A stretch of 64,000 bases of DNA, from NCBI RefSeq assembly GCF_022024175.1, contig NZ_CP091794.1:124001-188000 (forward strand), given 5' to 3'. The number at the start of each line of letters is the position of its first letter. The stretch's first letter is position 1. The position numbers and the translations under genes were made by a program. The DNA is from Prevotella communis. Lineage in GTDB: Bacteria; Bacteroidota; Bacteroidia; Bacteroidales; Bacteroidaceae. The notes under the pieces were generated by a model. It ran no database searches and was not told where the DNA came from. It saw only the letters and a program-made list of their open reading frames with translations. This document shows positions 41,681 through 50,273 of the stretch, in pieces.

Positions 41681-42143
41681 GTACATCGAACAGTTAATGG
41701 ACCGCTACTTCGAGGCCGAGACGACCTTGAAGGAGGAGCAGATTCTGAAGGCTTTCTTCGAGCAGAGCGAGGAGGAGCTGCCAGAGAACCTGCGTGCCTA
41801 TCGCGAGCTCTTCACTTCGTTCGAACAGGACGAGATGCTGGGCGATGACTTCGACGAGCGAATGTTGCAGATGATTGAAGAGAAGCCTCAGGTGAAGGCG
41901 CGCACCATCTCGCTGTCAGAGCGCTTCCGTCCGCTGATGCGTGCTGCCGCCGTAGTGGCTATCCTCATCACGCTGACTACTGCGCTGAACCAGTCGTTTA
42001 AAGAGGATAAGGTATGGACCGACCAGTCGGACTATGCGTTGAAATATGAAGCCACGGGCAATGAGCCGGCTATGGCATACGACCATAGCTCTGACTCGTT
42101 GGTGAGCGACTCGCTCTACAAGCCCACAGGCTATTTGGAGTGA
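41670..42143 (+). CDS. Putative anti-sigma factor, single-pass membrane protein
   Basis: 157 aa. An acidic cytoplasmic part rich in helices (MDYKYIEQLMDRYFEAETTLKEEQILKAFF), one membrane helix (about 89-106, LMRAAAVVAILITLTTAL) and a short outer tail (50 aa) ending in SLYKPTGYLE. The helical YIEQLMDRYFEAETTLKEE start recurs in Prevotella proteins encoded after ECF sigma genes. There is no HxxxCxxC zinc motif, so it is not a ZAS-type anti-sigma. The role is inferred from the overlap with the sigma gene and the membrane topology. Confidence 0.7.
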   Translation: MDYKYIEQLMDRYFEAETTLKEEQILKAFFEQSEEELPENLRAYRELFTSFEQDEMLGDDFDERMLQMIEEKPQVKARTISLSERFRPLMRAAAVVAILITLTTALNQSFKEDKVWTDQSDYALKYEATGNEPAMAYDHSSDSLVSDSLYKPTGYLE

Positions 42144-42231
42144 TACATTTCTATGCTTTCTCTATATTAAAACATTCATTTTAGGATTAAAACGTTGCTT
42201 TCTGGAAGTTGAGAAAACTTCGAAAGATAAT

Positions 42232-42263
42232 AAAAAAGCCACCCGCGAAGGATGGCTTTTTTT
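42232..42263. terminator. Intrinsic terminator, both directions
   Basis: AAAAAAGCCA (42232-42241) pairs with TGGCTTTTTT (42253-42262). Ends the sigma operon and also suits the convergent CPBP gene. Confidence 0.85.
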
Positions 42264-42288
42264 GATGCTGTTATCTGATGTCTTGCTT

Positions 42289-43095
42289 TTAGTGCTTCTT
42301 CATCCACAGGTTCAACTGGTAGATGGCCGGGATGAAGATGAGCAGCGAGAATCCTACGGCCATCAGGGCGCGCGACTGGGAGCCGAAGATGTCTGTGATG
42401 CGCACCTCGGGATCCTGGTAGATGCGTGCCAGCAGATAGGCTACCGTATTATTGGCCCAATGGTAGATGATGCCTGGGATGATGCTGCCTGTGCGCTCGT
42501 ACATCCAGCCAAGGAGCAGACCGATGAGGAAGGGATGGATAAACTGGGCTGGATTCATGTGGGCCAGGGCAAAGAGTAGGGCAGAGAGGGTTATCATGAG
42601 CCAGCGGCGCTCTGGCTTCCATTCCAGCAGTTTTCTTAATGCAGCACCACGGAACACCATCTCCTCGGCGACAGGGGCCAGCAGACAGATAACGGCATAG
42701 CCACCAGGGGTGTTCATCATCTGGAGCATCGTCTGGGCTGTCTGTTCTATGTATTGCTTGATGCTATCTGACCATTCAGGCATCTGTTCCTGAAAGAATA
42801 CGGAAGGGATGATGGCACCCAGGGAGGCGATGAAGCACCAGAAGAGGGTTGTCCAGGGGCGCGACTGGATAAAGGTTCTTTTCAGTGGGGTCCATTTCAG
42901 CCAGGCAAAGAGTGCGATGGTAATCACGGAGAAACTGCCCATGGCGATAAGGAAACCGATACCGTCAAGTTGAGGTGTATCGCCCTTGATGGCCATCTCT
43001 GCACCCAGTACTATCAGTTGTACTACAGTCTGTATAGCCAGGAATGCAACGATATAGGCAATGGCGGTCAGGGGCTTTTTAAGTTCAAGATTCAT
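42289..43095 (-). CDS. CPBP-family intramembrane metalloprotease
   Basis: 268 aa, about eight membrane segments. The CPBP (Rce1-like, ABI) motifs are present: EEMVFRG (Glu144-Glu145, Arg149), FALAHM (His179) and GIIYHWANN (second His near 215). Family members cleave within the membrane or serve as immunity and processing factors; the substrate is unknown. 9 nt downstream of ribF and probably co-transcribed with it. Confidence 0.92.
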   Translation of the reverse strand: MNLELKKPLTAIAYIVAFLAIQTVVQLIVLGAEMAIKGDTPQLDGIGFLIAMGSFSVITIALFAWLKWTPLKRTFIQSRPWTTLFWCFIASLGAIIPSVFFQEQMPEWSDSIKQYIEQTAQTMLQMMNTPGGYAVICLLAPVAEEMVFRGAALRKLLEWKPERRWLMITLSALLFALAHMNPAQFIHPFLIGLLLGWMYERTGSIIPGIIYHWANNTVAYLLARIYQDPEVRITDIFGSQSRALMAVGFSLLIFIPAIYQLNLWMKKH

Positions 43096-43104
43096 AATTT
43101 ACGA

Positions 43105-44037
43105 TTATAAATGATAGTTTGAAAGTATTTGTTCTGCTTGTTCTTTGTCTTTCTGGATCTGGAGGGCCAGGGCATCGGCAGAGGGAAATTGCTGTTCGCT
43201 ACGCAGACGGGCGATGAAATGGATGTTCAGGCGATGGCCATAGATATTGCCGATAGGTTCCAGGAGGTTGGTCTCGAGGGTACGGTTGGTACCATTGAAT
43301 GTGGGGCGTGTGCCGATATTCATGATGCCCTGCTTGCGTATCTCGTCGTCAATATCAACCATCACGGCATAGACGCCATCCATGGGGATGAGCTTGTCGT
43401 CATCGGGTTGCAGATTAGCCGTGGGGAACCCGATGGTGCGTCCTATCTGTTCGCCGTGGACTACCTGTCCACCGAGGCTGTAGGGACGTCCCAGACAATA
43501 GTTGGCTTCCTCTACATTGCCTTCTTTCAGCAGTTGGCGCACGCGCGAGGAACTCACATTCTGCTTCCCTATAGCCAGTGCGTCGCCACACAGCACTTCG
43601 ATGCCGAGTTCGCGTCCGTAGCACTGGTAGTCCTCGAAACCTTCTGCACGGTCATGACCAAAACGGTTGTCGTAGCCTGTGAGCAGCACCCGCACGCCCA
43701 TGCGCTCATACATCAGTTGCATGAAGTCGCGGGCAGAGAAAGCGGCCATCTGCCGGTTGAAGCGCAGCACCACGACGGTGTCGATACCTGTGGTCTTCAG
43801 CAGGCGCAGTTTCTCGTGGAGGTCCGTCAGCAGTTCTGGTTTCCATCCTCCTTGTACCACCTGGCGCGGATGACTCTCAAAGGTGATGGCCATAGACCGC
43901 ATACCACGTTCTGCAGCCTCTTTTCGCAGTTGCGCCATCAGGAACTGATGTCCTTGGTGCACACCGTCAAAGAAGCCGATGGTGGCAACGTATGTGTCAT
44001 CATTGAGTGTCTGGTCAGGGAAGAATATTGTTTTCAT
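43105..44037 (-). CDS. ribF: Bifunctional riboflavin kinase/FAD synthetase
   Basis: 310 aa from the ATG at 44037; a longer frame to 44046 overlaps the promoter box. N-terminal FAD synthetase (nucleotidyltransferase) domain: GFFDGVHQGHQ, TGYDNRFGHDR, SSSRVRQLLKEGNV. C-terminal riboflavin kinase domain: GRTIGFPTANL, DGVYAV, NIGTRPTFNG and the final IRLRxExxF-like segment (ARLRSEQQFPSADAL). Makes FMN and FAD from riboflavin in the cytoplasm. Family length is normal. Confidence 0.95.
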   Translation of the reverse strand: MKTIFFPDQTLNDDTYVATIGFFDGVHQGHQFLMAQLRKEAAERGMRSMAITFESHPRQVVQGGWKPELLTDLHEKLRLLKTTGIDTVVVLRFNRQMAAFSARDFMQLMYERMGVRVLLTGYDNRFGHDRAEGFEDYQCYGRELGIEVLCGDALAIGKQNVSSSRVRQLLKEGNVEEANYCLGRPYSLGGQVVHGEQIGRTIGFPTANLQPDDDKLIPMDGVYAVMVDIDDEIRKQGIMNIGTRPTFNGTNRTLETNLLEPIGNIYGHRLNIHFIARLRSEQQFPSADALALQIQKDKEQAEQILSNYHL

Positions 44038-44043
44038 TGTTTG

Positions 44044-44051
44044 CAAAGGTA
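44044..44051 (-). promoter_or_regulatory. -7 promoter box of ribF
   Basis: TACCTTTG on the minus strand, 7 nt before the ATG at 44037; nearly leaderless. Confidence 0.65.
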
Positions 44052-44111
44052 GTGCAAACCGAGCGAAAAACCAAAGAAAAGATGCCGTTTTACGTCTTTT
44101 TACACAAATAA

Positions 44112-44143
44112 TTTGGATATTTCACGAATATCTCGTACCTTTG
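44112..44143 (+). promoter_or_regulatory. Canonical promoter of the tRNA gene
   Basis: TTTG at 44112-44115 and TACCTTTG at 44136-44143, 20 nt apart, about 25 nt before the mature tRNA start. Confidence 0.75.
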
Positions 44144-44167
44144 CAGCCGCAAAAGAAGATTTTGCTC

Positions 44168-44241
44168 GGACTTGTAGCTCAGTTGGTTAGAGCAACAGAC
44201 TCATAATCTGGAGGTCCCAGGTTCAAGCCCTGGCTGGTCCA
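44168..44241 (+). tRNA. tRNA-Met (anticodon CAT)
   Basis: 74 nt, CCA not encoded. Acceptor GGACTTG pairs with CTGGTCC (one T-T mismatch), D arm GTAGCTCAGTTGGTTAGAGC, anticodon loop CTCATAA with CAT, and T arm around GTTCAAG. Could in principle be the tRNA-Ile2 whose CAT is modified to lysidine, but the loop CTCATAA agrees with elongator Met. Confidence 0.9.
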
Positions 44242-44247
44242 CAAAGA

Positions 44248-44276
44248 AGCCTCAGTACATTGCTGAGGCTTTTTTG
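44248..44276 (+). terminator. Intrinsic terminator after the tRNA
   Basis: AGCCTCAG (44248-44255) pairs with CTGAGGCT (44263-44270), then TTTTTTG. Confidence 0.9.
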
Positions 44277-44290
44277 TGTCTTATTCCTTC

Positions 44291-45526
44291 TTATTCGTAG
44301 ATAAGTGTGGTGATATGTTCTGGGTCGAAGATATCGCGCGCCACCTGTTGCAGGTCTTGCGGCGTGAGACTATCAATATGTTGCATGATGTCGCTGAGGT
44401 CGCGCTCCTTACCCTGATGCAGGAAGTTTTTGGCGAAGTCGAGTGCAAACTGTTCGCGGCTGTCGCTGGCAATGGCAAGCTGACCTTGCAACTGCTGTTT
44501 GGCCTTTAGGAGTTGTGAGGTACTAAGCGGATTCTTGATGAGGCGGTCCAGTTCGCGACGTACCAGGCGACAGCAGCGTTTCACGTCGTGTGGGTCGCAT
44601 CCGAAATAGGTGCACCAACAGCCGGTGTCACCATAGCATACCATACTGCTCTCTACACTATATACCAGTCCGTTGCGCTCACGGAGCGACAGGTTCAGGC
44701 GCGAATTGAGGCCAGGGCCGCCCAGGATGTTGTTCAGCAGGTAGAGGGCCCAACGGCGCTTGTCGTCGGCTGCATAGGCACGCGAGCCGATGATGACGTG
44801 GGCCTGGTGGGTGCCGCGATGGCGGATAAGGAGTCTTTCCGGCTGATTTTCCGGTTTCTCTAATATCTCAAGATTTTCTGATCTTTCTGAAATATGCGTA
44901 TTATCTTTGCAACTAGCGCGCAGCCAGGTTGCGAGGCGCTTAAAGTTCACATTGCCGCTGGCAAAGAATACACAGTTATCTGGACGATAATAGCGGGCTG
45001 TGAAACGACGAGCATCCTCGCTAGTATATTGGCGTACCTGTTCGCTGGTGCCAAGGATATTATGACCTAAGGGGTGACCTTCGAACAGGATGTTCTCTAT
45101 CTCGTCGAAGATAAGTTCGGCTGGCGAATCCTCATAGCTTTCTATCTCGTCGCATACCACTTCGCGTTCTTTTTCCACTTCGTTTTGAGGATAGGTGCTA
45201 TGAAACACAATATCACAGAGCACATCGACGGCTTTTTTCATGTGTTTGGCCTGGATGGCACAATAGAAAACGGTGTCCTCCTTGTTGGTGAAGGCGTTCA
45301 ACTCGCCACCCAGTCCCTCGATGGCATTGATAATCTGTACGGCGCTGCGATGCTCCGTGCCCTTGAACGACAGGTGCTCGCAGAAGTGGGCCAGTCCCTC
45401 TTCGCCAGGCAGTTCGTGGCGGGTGCCGGCCTTCACGGCAATGCCGCAATAAACCACCTGCGAGTAGGAGGGCAGGTGGATGATGCGCAAGCCGTTTTCC
45501 AGTGTAATCGTATTGTATCTTGTCAT
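44291..45526 (-). CDS. M16-family (insulinase/processing-peptidase-like) zinc peptidase
   Basis: 411 aa. Inverse zinc motif HFCEH (47-51) with the distal Glu in the VCDEIESYEDSP region (about 124). A second, inactive M16 domain covers about 215-405 (LYLLNNILGGPGLNSRLNLSLRERNGLVYSVESS carries the conserved R-x-x-x-G-L-x-Y). No signal peptide, so probably cytoplasmic. Length is that of the short bacterial M16B form. Own promoter. Confidence 0.93.
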   Translation of the reverse strand: MTRYNTITLENGLRIIHLPSYSQVVYCGIAVKAGTRHELPGEEGLAHFCEHLSFKGTEHRSAVQIINAIEGLGGELNAFTNKEDTVFYCAIQAKHMKKAVDVLCDIVFHSTYPQNEVEKEREVVCDEIESYEDSPAELIFDEIENILFEGHPLGHNILGTSEQVRQYTSEDARRFTARYYRPDNCVFFASGNVNFKRLATWLRASCKDNTHISERSENLEILEKPENQPERLLIRHRGTHQAHVIIGSRAYAADDKRRWALYLLNNILGGPGLNSRLNLSLRERNGLVYSVESSMVCYGDTGCWCTYFGCDPHDVKRCCRLVRRELDRLIKNPLSTSQLLKAKQQLQGQLAIASDSREQFALDFAKNFLHQGKERDLSDIMQHIDSLTPQDLQQVARDIFDPEHITTLIYE

Positions 45527-45534
45527 TTGCGATG

Positions 45535-45542
45535 CAAAGGTA
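45535..45542 (-). promoter_or_regulatory. -7 promoter box of the M16 gene
   Basis: TACCTTTG on the minus strand, 8 nt before the ATG at 45526; nearly leaderless. Confidence 0.65.
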
Positions 45543-45588
45543 CGAAAAATAATTCATAGTTCATAGTTCGTAGTTCATAATTAATTCG

Positions 45589-45596
45589 TATCTTTG
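45589..45596 (+). promoter_or_regulatory. -7 promoter box of the PfkB kinase gene
   Basis: TATCTTTG, with the ATG at 45621. The 40 nt between this and the M16 promoter hold a 9-nt repeat (TTCATAGTT, about three copies). Confidence 0.6.
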
Positions 45597-45620
45597 CAGC
45601 CAACAAAAAAACAAGAGACT

Positions 45621-46565
45621 ATGAGAAAAGTAATAGGTATTGGCGAGACTGTTCTCGACATTATATTCAAGGACGACCAGCCCATGGCGGCTGTTCCTGG
45701 TGGCAGCACGTTTAACTGCCTGATTTCGTTGGGCCGTTGTGGCGTGAACGCATCGTTTATCAGCGAGACTGGTAACGACCGTGTGGGTCGCCGCATCATA
45801 AGCTTCCTCGAGGAGAACGGCGTGGATGCCAAGTCGGTGTCGGTGTATCCCGACTCGAAGTCGCCCCTGTCGCTGGCATTCCTCAACGAGCGCAACGATG
45901 CCGAGTATATCTTCTATAAGGATCATCCCAAGGACCGCCTGGACTTCAACTATCCTGAGGTCAATGAGAACGACGTGGTGGTCTTTGGATCGTATTATGC
46001 TGTGAACCCTGTGATTCGTCCGCAGGTGCATGGCTTCCTCGACTATGCCAAGTCGCACGGCGCCATCCTCTACTACGACGTGAACTTCCGTTCTTCGCAT
46101 AAGGACGAGGTGATGAAACTTACACCCAACATTCTCGAGAACCTGGAGTTGGCCGACATCCTTCGCGGCTCAACAGAAGACTTCGAGGTGATGTTTCGCA
46201 AGACCGATGCCGACGCCATCTATCGCTCGCAGGTGTCGTTCTATACCAAGAAGTTCATCTGCACCAACGGCTCAGAGCCCGTGGAGCTGCGTGCCGACAA
46301 CGGTTTCAAGAAGCAGTATCCCATCCAGAAGAACGACAATGTGGTGAGTACCATTGGTGCTGGTGATAACTTTAATGCTGGCTTTATCTATGGTCTTGTG
46401 AAATATAATATCACCCGTGAGCAGATGACCAACGGGTTGACGGAGAAACAATGGGACAACGTGATAGCCTGCGCTATGCAGTTCTCTGCCAATGTGTGCA
46501 AGAGCTTGAACAACTATGTTGACGAGGATTTTGCACGGGCAATAGCAGAGCACCCTATCTCATAA
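45621..46565 (+). CDS. PfkB-family carbohydrate kinase (fructokinase-like)
   Basis: 314 aa from the ATG at 45621 (MRKVIGIGETVLDIIF). The frame runs upstream to 45594 but that codon overlaps the promoter. Ribokinase fold: GGSTFNCLISLGRCG near the start (sugar site), GNDRVGRRI, and DNVVSTIGAGDNFNAGFIYGL (GAGD anion hole with catalytic Asp, about 242-245). Phosphorylates a hexose, most likely fructose. Its last 11 nt overlap the end of the opposite-strand M6 peptidase gene. Confidence 0.9.
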   Translation: MRKVIGIGETVLDIIFKDDQPMAAVPGGSTFNCLISLGRCGVNASFISETGNDRVGRRIISFLEENGVDAKSVSVYPDSKSPLSLAFLNERNDAEYIFYKDHPKDRLDFNYPEVNENDVVVFGSYYAVNPVIRPQVHGFLDYAKSHGAILYYDVNFRSSHKDEVMKLTPNILENLELADILRGSTEDFEVMFRKTDADAIYRSQVSFYTKKFICTNGSEPVELRADNGFKKQYPIQKNDNVVSTIGAGDNFNAGFIYGLVKYNITREQMTNGLTEKQWDNVIACAMQFSANVCKSLNNYVDEDFARAIAEHPIS

Positions 46566-48792
46566 GGTGCTTCTTGCCATTGCGTATGATAATGCCACGA
46601 TAGTGGTTGCCAACCTTCTGGCCATTCAGGTTGTATATCTGCGAATTGTCGCGATGTGCAACCTGAATGCTTTCTATGGCATCGGTATTCGCATCATCAT
46701 CCTTGATACTCACGGTGATATCATCGATGTGGGCTACCGTGGCTGCGTTGCCGCCTTGTACGAATATCTGTATCTGATATCCCTTGGGAATCACCATGTT
46801 GTAGCTGAGGGTGGCGGTGGAGTTGGGAGAGATAATCTCAGTGCTCTTGCCGTTGTTGCTGGGGATGATGGTCCATGAGCTCGAATTCTCGACCTTGTAT
46901 CTCGTGGTGACACGTGTCTGGTAATTCTCACTCCATACCTGGAAGGATAGGTTGCGCAGGGTAAAGGGCAGGGGAGAACTCTCAAGGGTGCCGTTGCGTT
47001 TTACCTTTACTGCCTGCTGACCGTTTCCATAGGTATCGGTGAGCCATTCTACAACGGCATTATTGAGATTCCAGTTGCAGAAGACGCCTTTCCCATCAGT
47101 AGCATCAGCTGTGGTGACGTCCATCATTTCGAAATCTTCTGTCAGGCGCTTGTATTTCAGTTCTTTCGTGGCCTCGAAGGAAATCACGCCATCGGCCGAC
47201 TCGGTGATGTCATACAGATTGAATGGTGCATACGTTCGTTTTGATGAGACGAGAGCAGGTTGAGCGTCTGTAGTCAGGTCACAGACATTGCCATTGCCAG
47301 GGAATGGCGCATAGGCTGTTTCAAGACTTCTGCCAGGAGCCGCGTTGAGTAGTTCGAAATGCATGTTGTCAGGGGTTACGTTCACCAAATTATTCTCCCA
47401 GACATAGGAGTCTGATAAATCTGCACGCCATACCAGCATGCCGTGGCCTGGCAGGTAGCTATCCCAACCCTGCAGTTGGCGGTTCTCAATGAAGAAAAGC
47501 TCATCCTGTGTTCCTGATTGAAGGATAAGGCACTCGTTGGATGTGTCGAATGGATTAAGCGTGTAGTTGCCTTCCGCATTTATCTCTGCAGGCGTGGCAA
47601 AGCCTAGTACATAGCGTTCAAAGGCATTATAGCCAGCAGGGGTTATTCCATTATTGAGATAACTGCCTCCCGACATGATGTCCCATACCCCAGGATGCTC
47701 AGACTCTCCGTTTTCCTCATAGTCTACATCATAGTGATCTGCAAGGCCCAGTACGTGACTGAACTCATGGCACATAGTGCCTATACCGTCCAGATATTGA
47801 TGCCGGTCGGCGTATGCTTCCTCATCCTGAAGTTCCACGCTGCAAGCATAGCGGCCAAAATATTTTTTGTCATAGCGAAGGCCATAGGATCTTGCTATGT
47901 GGGATAAATCATTGGCGTGCGGCCATAAGTAGTTTTCGTTATTACCTGGAACATAACTGCCATAGCCGGCAAAGATGAAATAGCACATGTCGATATAGCC
48001 GTTATTGTCGAGGTCATATTCGCTGAAATCTACTTCACTGTCAATTTTGGCGAATACTTTCTTGAAGACATTGGCCATGGTGGCAGGACTAACTTTGTTT
48101 CCTCCTATATCAGTTGATTTCACGTTGATCTGCACAGGTCCCACCACGTTAAATGTAGGGTCGAAAATACCTAGAGAGTTATCGTAGAAATAGTCGCGTG
48201 CACTGCCGGTGACATCCACGGGGTAATACTCACGTGATGTGTCATGGAGGTTTTTCTCGTTGGTAAGTCGCTGATAGAAGGATTTAGGATCGTCAAGAGA
48301 GAATTTGCGGTCACTGAACTCCACGAGGATGACCAGTCCCTTGAACGTGCTATAGTCAATGGGATCCCATAGCATGCCTGCCCTGTTCATACGCTTGCCT
48401 AATGACGTATAGTCTCTTTGCATCTGCAGAGCACGGGCCTTCATCTCTTTCTGGTATGAGGTCATCTCCGGAGAAATCATCTTTTTGCGATTTGCCAGAA
48501 AGGAGAGATGACTCTCATCACGCTCAGCGATATTTCTTGCAATGGTGTTTGTGGCTTTCAGTTGACCATCTGCACCTTTGTCGGCATAGCGGTAGAAACC
48601 GTCTTCGCCTTTCACTACGGTGAAGCCATCGGATGTTGTCATGAAATGACGGAACTCATCGCCATGCGTCAGCAGGGTGATGATGGTGCCATCGGGTTGT
48701 GGTATGTCAACGGATTTTGGATTGGCAGGGATTGCCATTAGTCGCGCTGCTGCAAACAGCATTGCAGTCATTATCAGAGTAAGTCTTTTCAT
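46555..48792 (-). CDS. Secreted M6-type metalloprotease with C-terminal sorting tail
   Basis: 745 aa. Signal peptide to about residue 20 (LMAIPANP). A propeptide-like part (about 25-150; DGTIITLLTHGDEFRHFMTTSDGF is common to the family) precedes the catalytic domain with HEFSHVLGLADHYD (about 341-354: two His, Glu, third ligand). The domain after about 540 is a beta-sandwich. It ends IYNLNGQKV...YRGIIIRNGKKHLMR, the tail seen on other secreted proteins of this window. Likely a surface or released protease of the immune-inhibitor-A/M6 type. Confidence 0.9.
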   Translation of the reverse strand: MKRLTLIMTAMLFAAARLMAIPANPKSVDIPQPDGTIITLLTHGDEFRHFMTTSDGFTVVKGEDGFYRYADKGADGQLKATNTIARNIAERDESHLSFLANRKKMISPEMTSYQKEMKARALQMQRDYTSLGKRMNRAGMLWDPIDYSTFKGLVILVEFSDRKFSLDDPKSFYQRLTNEKNLHDTSREYYPVDVTGSARDYFYDNSLGIFDPTFNVVGPVQINVKSTDIGGNKVSPATMANVFKKVFAKIDSEVDFSEYDLDNNGYIDMCYFIFAGYGSYVPGNNENYLWPHANDLSHIARSYGLRYDKKYFGRYACSVELQDEEAYADRHQYLDGIGTMCHEFSHVLGLADHYDVDYEENGESEHPGVWDIMSGGSYLNNGITPAGYNAFERYVLGFATPAEINAEGNYTLNPFDTSNECLILQSGTQDELFFIENRQLQGWDSYLPGHGMLVWRADLSDSYVWENNLVNVTPDNMHFELLNAAPGRSLETAYAPFPGNGNVCDLTTDAQPALVSSKRTYAPFNLYDITESADGVISFEATKELKYKRLTEDFEMMDVTTADATDGKGVFCNWNLNNAVVEWLTDTYGNGQQAVKVKRNGTLESSPLPFTLRNLSFQVWSENYQTRVTTRYKVENSSSWTIIPSNNGKSTEIISPNSTATLSYNMVIPKGYQIQIFVQGGNAATVAHIDDITVSIKDDDANTDAIESIQVAHRDNSQIYNLNGQKVGNHYRGIIIRNGKKHLMR

Positions 48793-48814
48793 TAGTCTTT
48801 TTACCTTTGGACTG

Positions 48815-48822
48815 CAAAATTA
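48815..48822 (-). promoter_or_regulatory. -7 promoter box of the M6 peptidase gene
   Basis: TAATTTTG on the minus strand, about 22 nt before the ATG at 48792. Confidence 0.5.
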
Positions 48823-48846
48823 CGAATAAAAATCCAATATGCCAAG

Positions 48847-48882
48847 AAAAAAGGGAAATCCCTGACGAGATTTCCCCTTTTA
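48847..48882 (-). terminator. Intrinsic terminator of the SusCD locus
   Basis: On the minus strand AAAGGGGAAATC pairs with GATTTCCCTTT (one bulge) and is followed by TTTTTC. Ends the operon that starts at 57670. Confidence 0.75.
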
Positions 48883-48900
48883 TATAATATGTTAATGAAA

Positions 48901-50226
48901 TTACTTCTTGATGAACTTCTTACCGTTGCGGATAACAAGGCCCTTATAGTCTTTGCTAATGCGCTGACCAGCCATGTTGTAAGTTACGTCAGAATTGCTG
49001 CGTGTAGTCTTAACCTCATTGATACCGTCAAGTTCGTAAGTGATGGTGATGGCCAAGTCGGTCATGTCGAACCAAGTACCTGCAAGATCTTTTGTCTTGC
49101 TCCAACCATAGAGGCTTACAGATGTCATTCCGTCGCTGGAAATAGTGGTAGTCTCTGTTTTCGCATCATCCTCAATAAACAGCACAGAAGCTTCACCATC
49201 AGCCCAATTGCTGTAGTCAGTTAAGAGACTTACAGGAGTGAATATTACCTCATCAGTAGTCGTTCTTGCTTCGTCTACATAGAATGCTACTGTACCAAGT
49301 ACCTGATCAGCACTGATTGTAACTTGAGTTCCATCATCAGATTTCTCCATGAACACCCAAGCATCATCCAATCCTAAACTTGCAGGATAGATGCCGCTTA
49401 CATAATAGCCATCGTAAGCAAGGTATACATGGGCATCGCCACCAGCAAGGTCTTTTGTTTCCACTTGGTTTGTTTGTGAATTATAGCTCATTTCTTTGGC
49501 TGTCCATGTAGCCTTAGAGACATATTTGTTGATGTTTGATGCAGGCTGAATGTCAGGATTAGCAATCAGTGTACCAGCAACGGGTGCGGTGGGGTTTTCG
49601 CCGTTCTCATTGAAAATAGCGATGAAATGATTCATTGACAAAGCAGGGATGTACAATTCCTTATTCTCTGCAAAGTAATATGCACCGATGGTCGTCATGT
49701 CGTTTCTTGTAGCTGTGATGGCTGTTTTGGTCATTGCAACAGTTGCAGCGCCGTAAACAAACTTGCCATTCTTGCTCTCAAAACCTACTGTGCCGAGATT
49801 GAAGGTGATAGAGTCGGCACCCATTGAACTGTACTTATTGCTTGCTGTCTCAACAGTTCCTTCCATATAATCCAAGCCATACAGAGACAGATAGGCTTTT
49901 TTGTCAGCAACATAGTATTTGATCTCAGAGAACATGTTCTTCTGAGTGACACCCATAAAGTCGTTGATGACATATACTTGCTCTGAAATACCTTGCTCGC
50001 CGTTGTCGTCTGCAGCTCTCTTTGATGTCTGTGCCTTTGCGAAATCAGCCTTGAGCTGCTTCAGGGTAATTGTGTTGTCAAGATTCACAACCTTTGTGTT
50101 GAATGCCTTATTGGTATTTTTCTTCACTAGGTTCTCTACCGGTGACTTCGGTAAGTTTGCTTTCTGCTGAGCCATTACTACAGTAACAGTGGCTGCGGCA
50201 AGTGTTAAGAGTAAAAACTTTTTCAT
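48901..50226 (-). CDS. Secreted protein of unknown function with C-terminal sorting tail
   Basis: 441 aa. Signal peptide to about residue 20 (VVMAQQ). No family recognised. The mature protein looks beta-rich, with an early lysine-rich helical part (about 25-75). It ends TYNMAGQRISKDYKGLVIRNGKKFIKK, the short Prevotella-type tail. It lies 47 nt downstream of the DUF4302 gene without a visible promoter of its own, so is probably the last gene of the SusC/D operon and displays or binds the same substrate. Confidence 0.75.
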   Translation of the reverse strand: MKKFLLLTLAAATVTVVMAQQKANLPKSPVENLVKKNTNKAFNTKVVNLDNTITLKQLKADFAKAQTSKRAADDNGEQGISEQVYVINDFMGVTQKNMFSEIKYYVADKKAYLSLYGLDYMEGTVETASNKYSSMGADSITFNLGTVGFESKNGKFVYGAATVAMTKTAITATRNDMTTIGAYYFAENKELYIPALSMNHFIAIFNENGENPTAPVAGTLIANPDIQPASNINKYVSKATWTAKEMSYNSQTNQVETKDLAGGDAHVYLAYDGYYVSGIYPASLGLDDAWVFMEKSDDGTQVTISADQVLGTVAFYVDEARTTTDEVIFTPVSLLTDYSNWADGEASVLFIEDDAKTETTTISSDGMTSVSLYGWSKTKDLAGTWFDMTDLAITITYELDGINEVKTTRSNSDVTYNMAGQRISKDYKGLVIRNGKKFIKK

Positions 50227-50273
50227 AATTAAATAATTTAATGTAAATAATAAAGAGTTGATTATCTAGTTAG

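Noticed and set aside
44168-44241. tRNA as integration site of a mobile element
   Set aside because: No integrase or repeated tRNA 3' end is seen within the window; neighbours on both sides are housekeeping genes.
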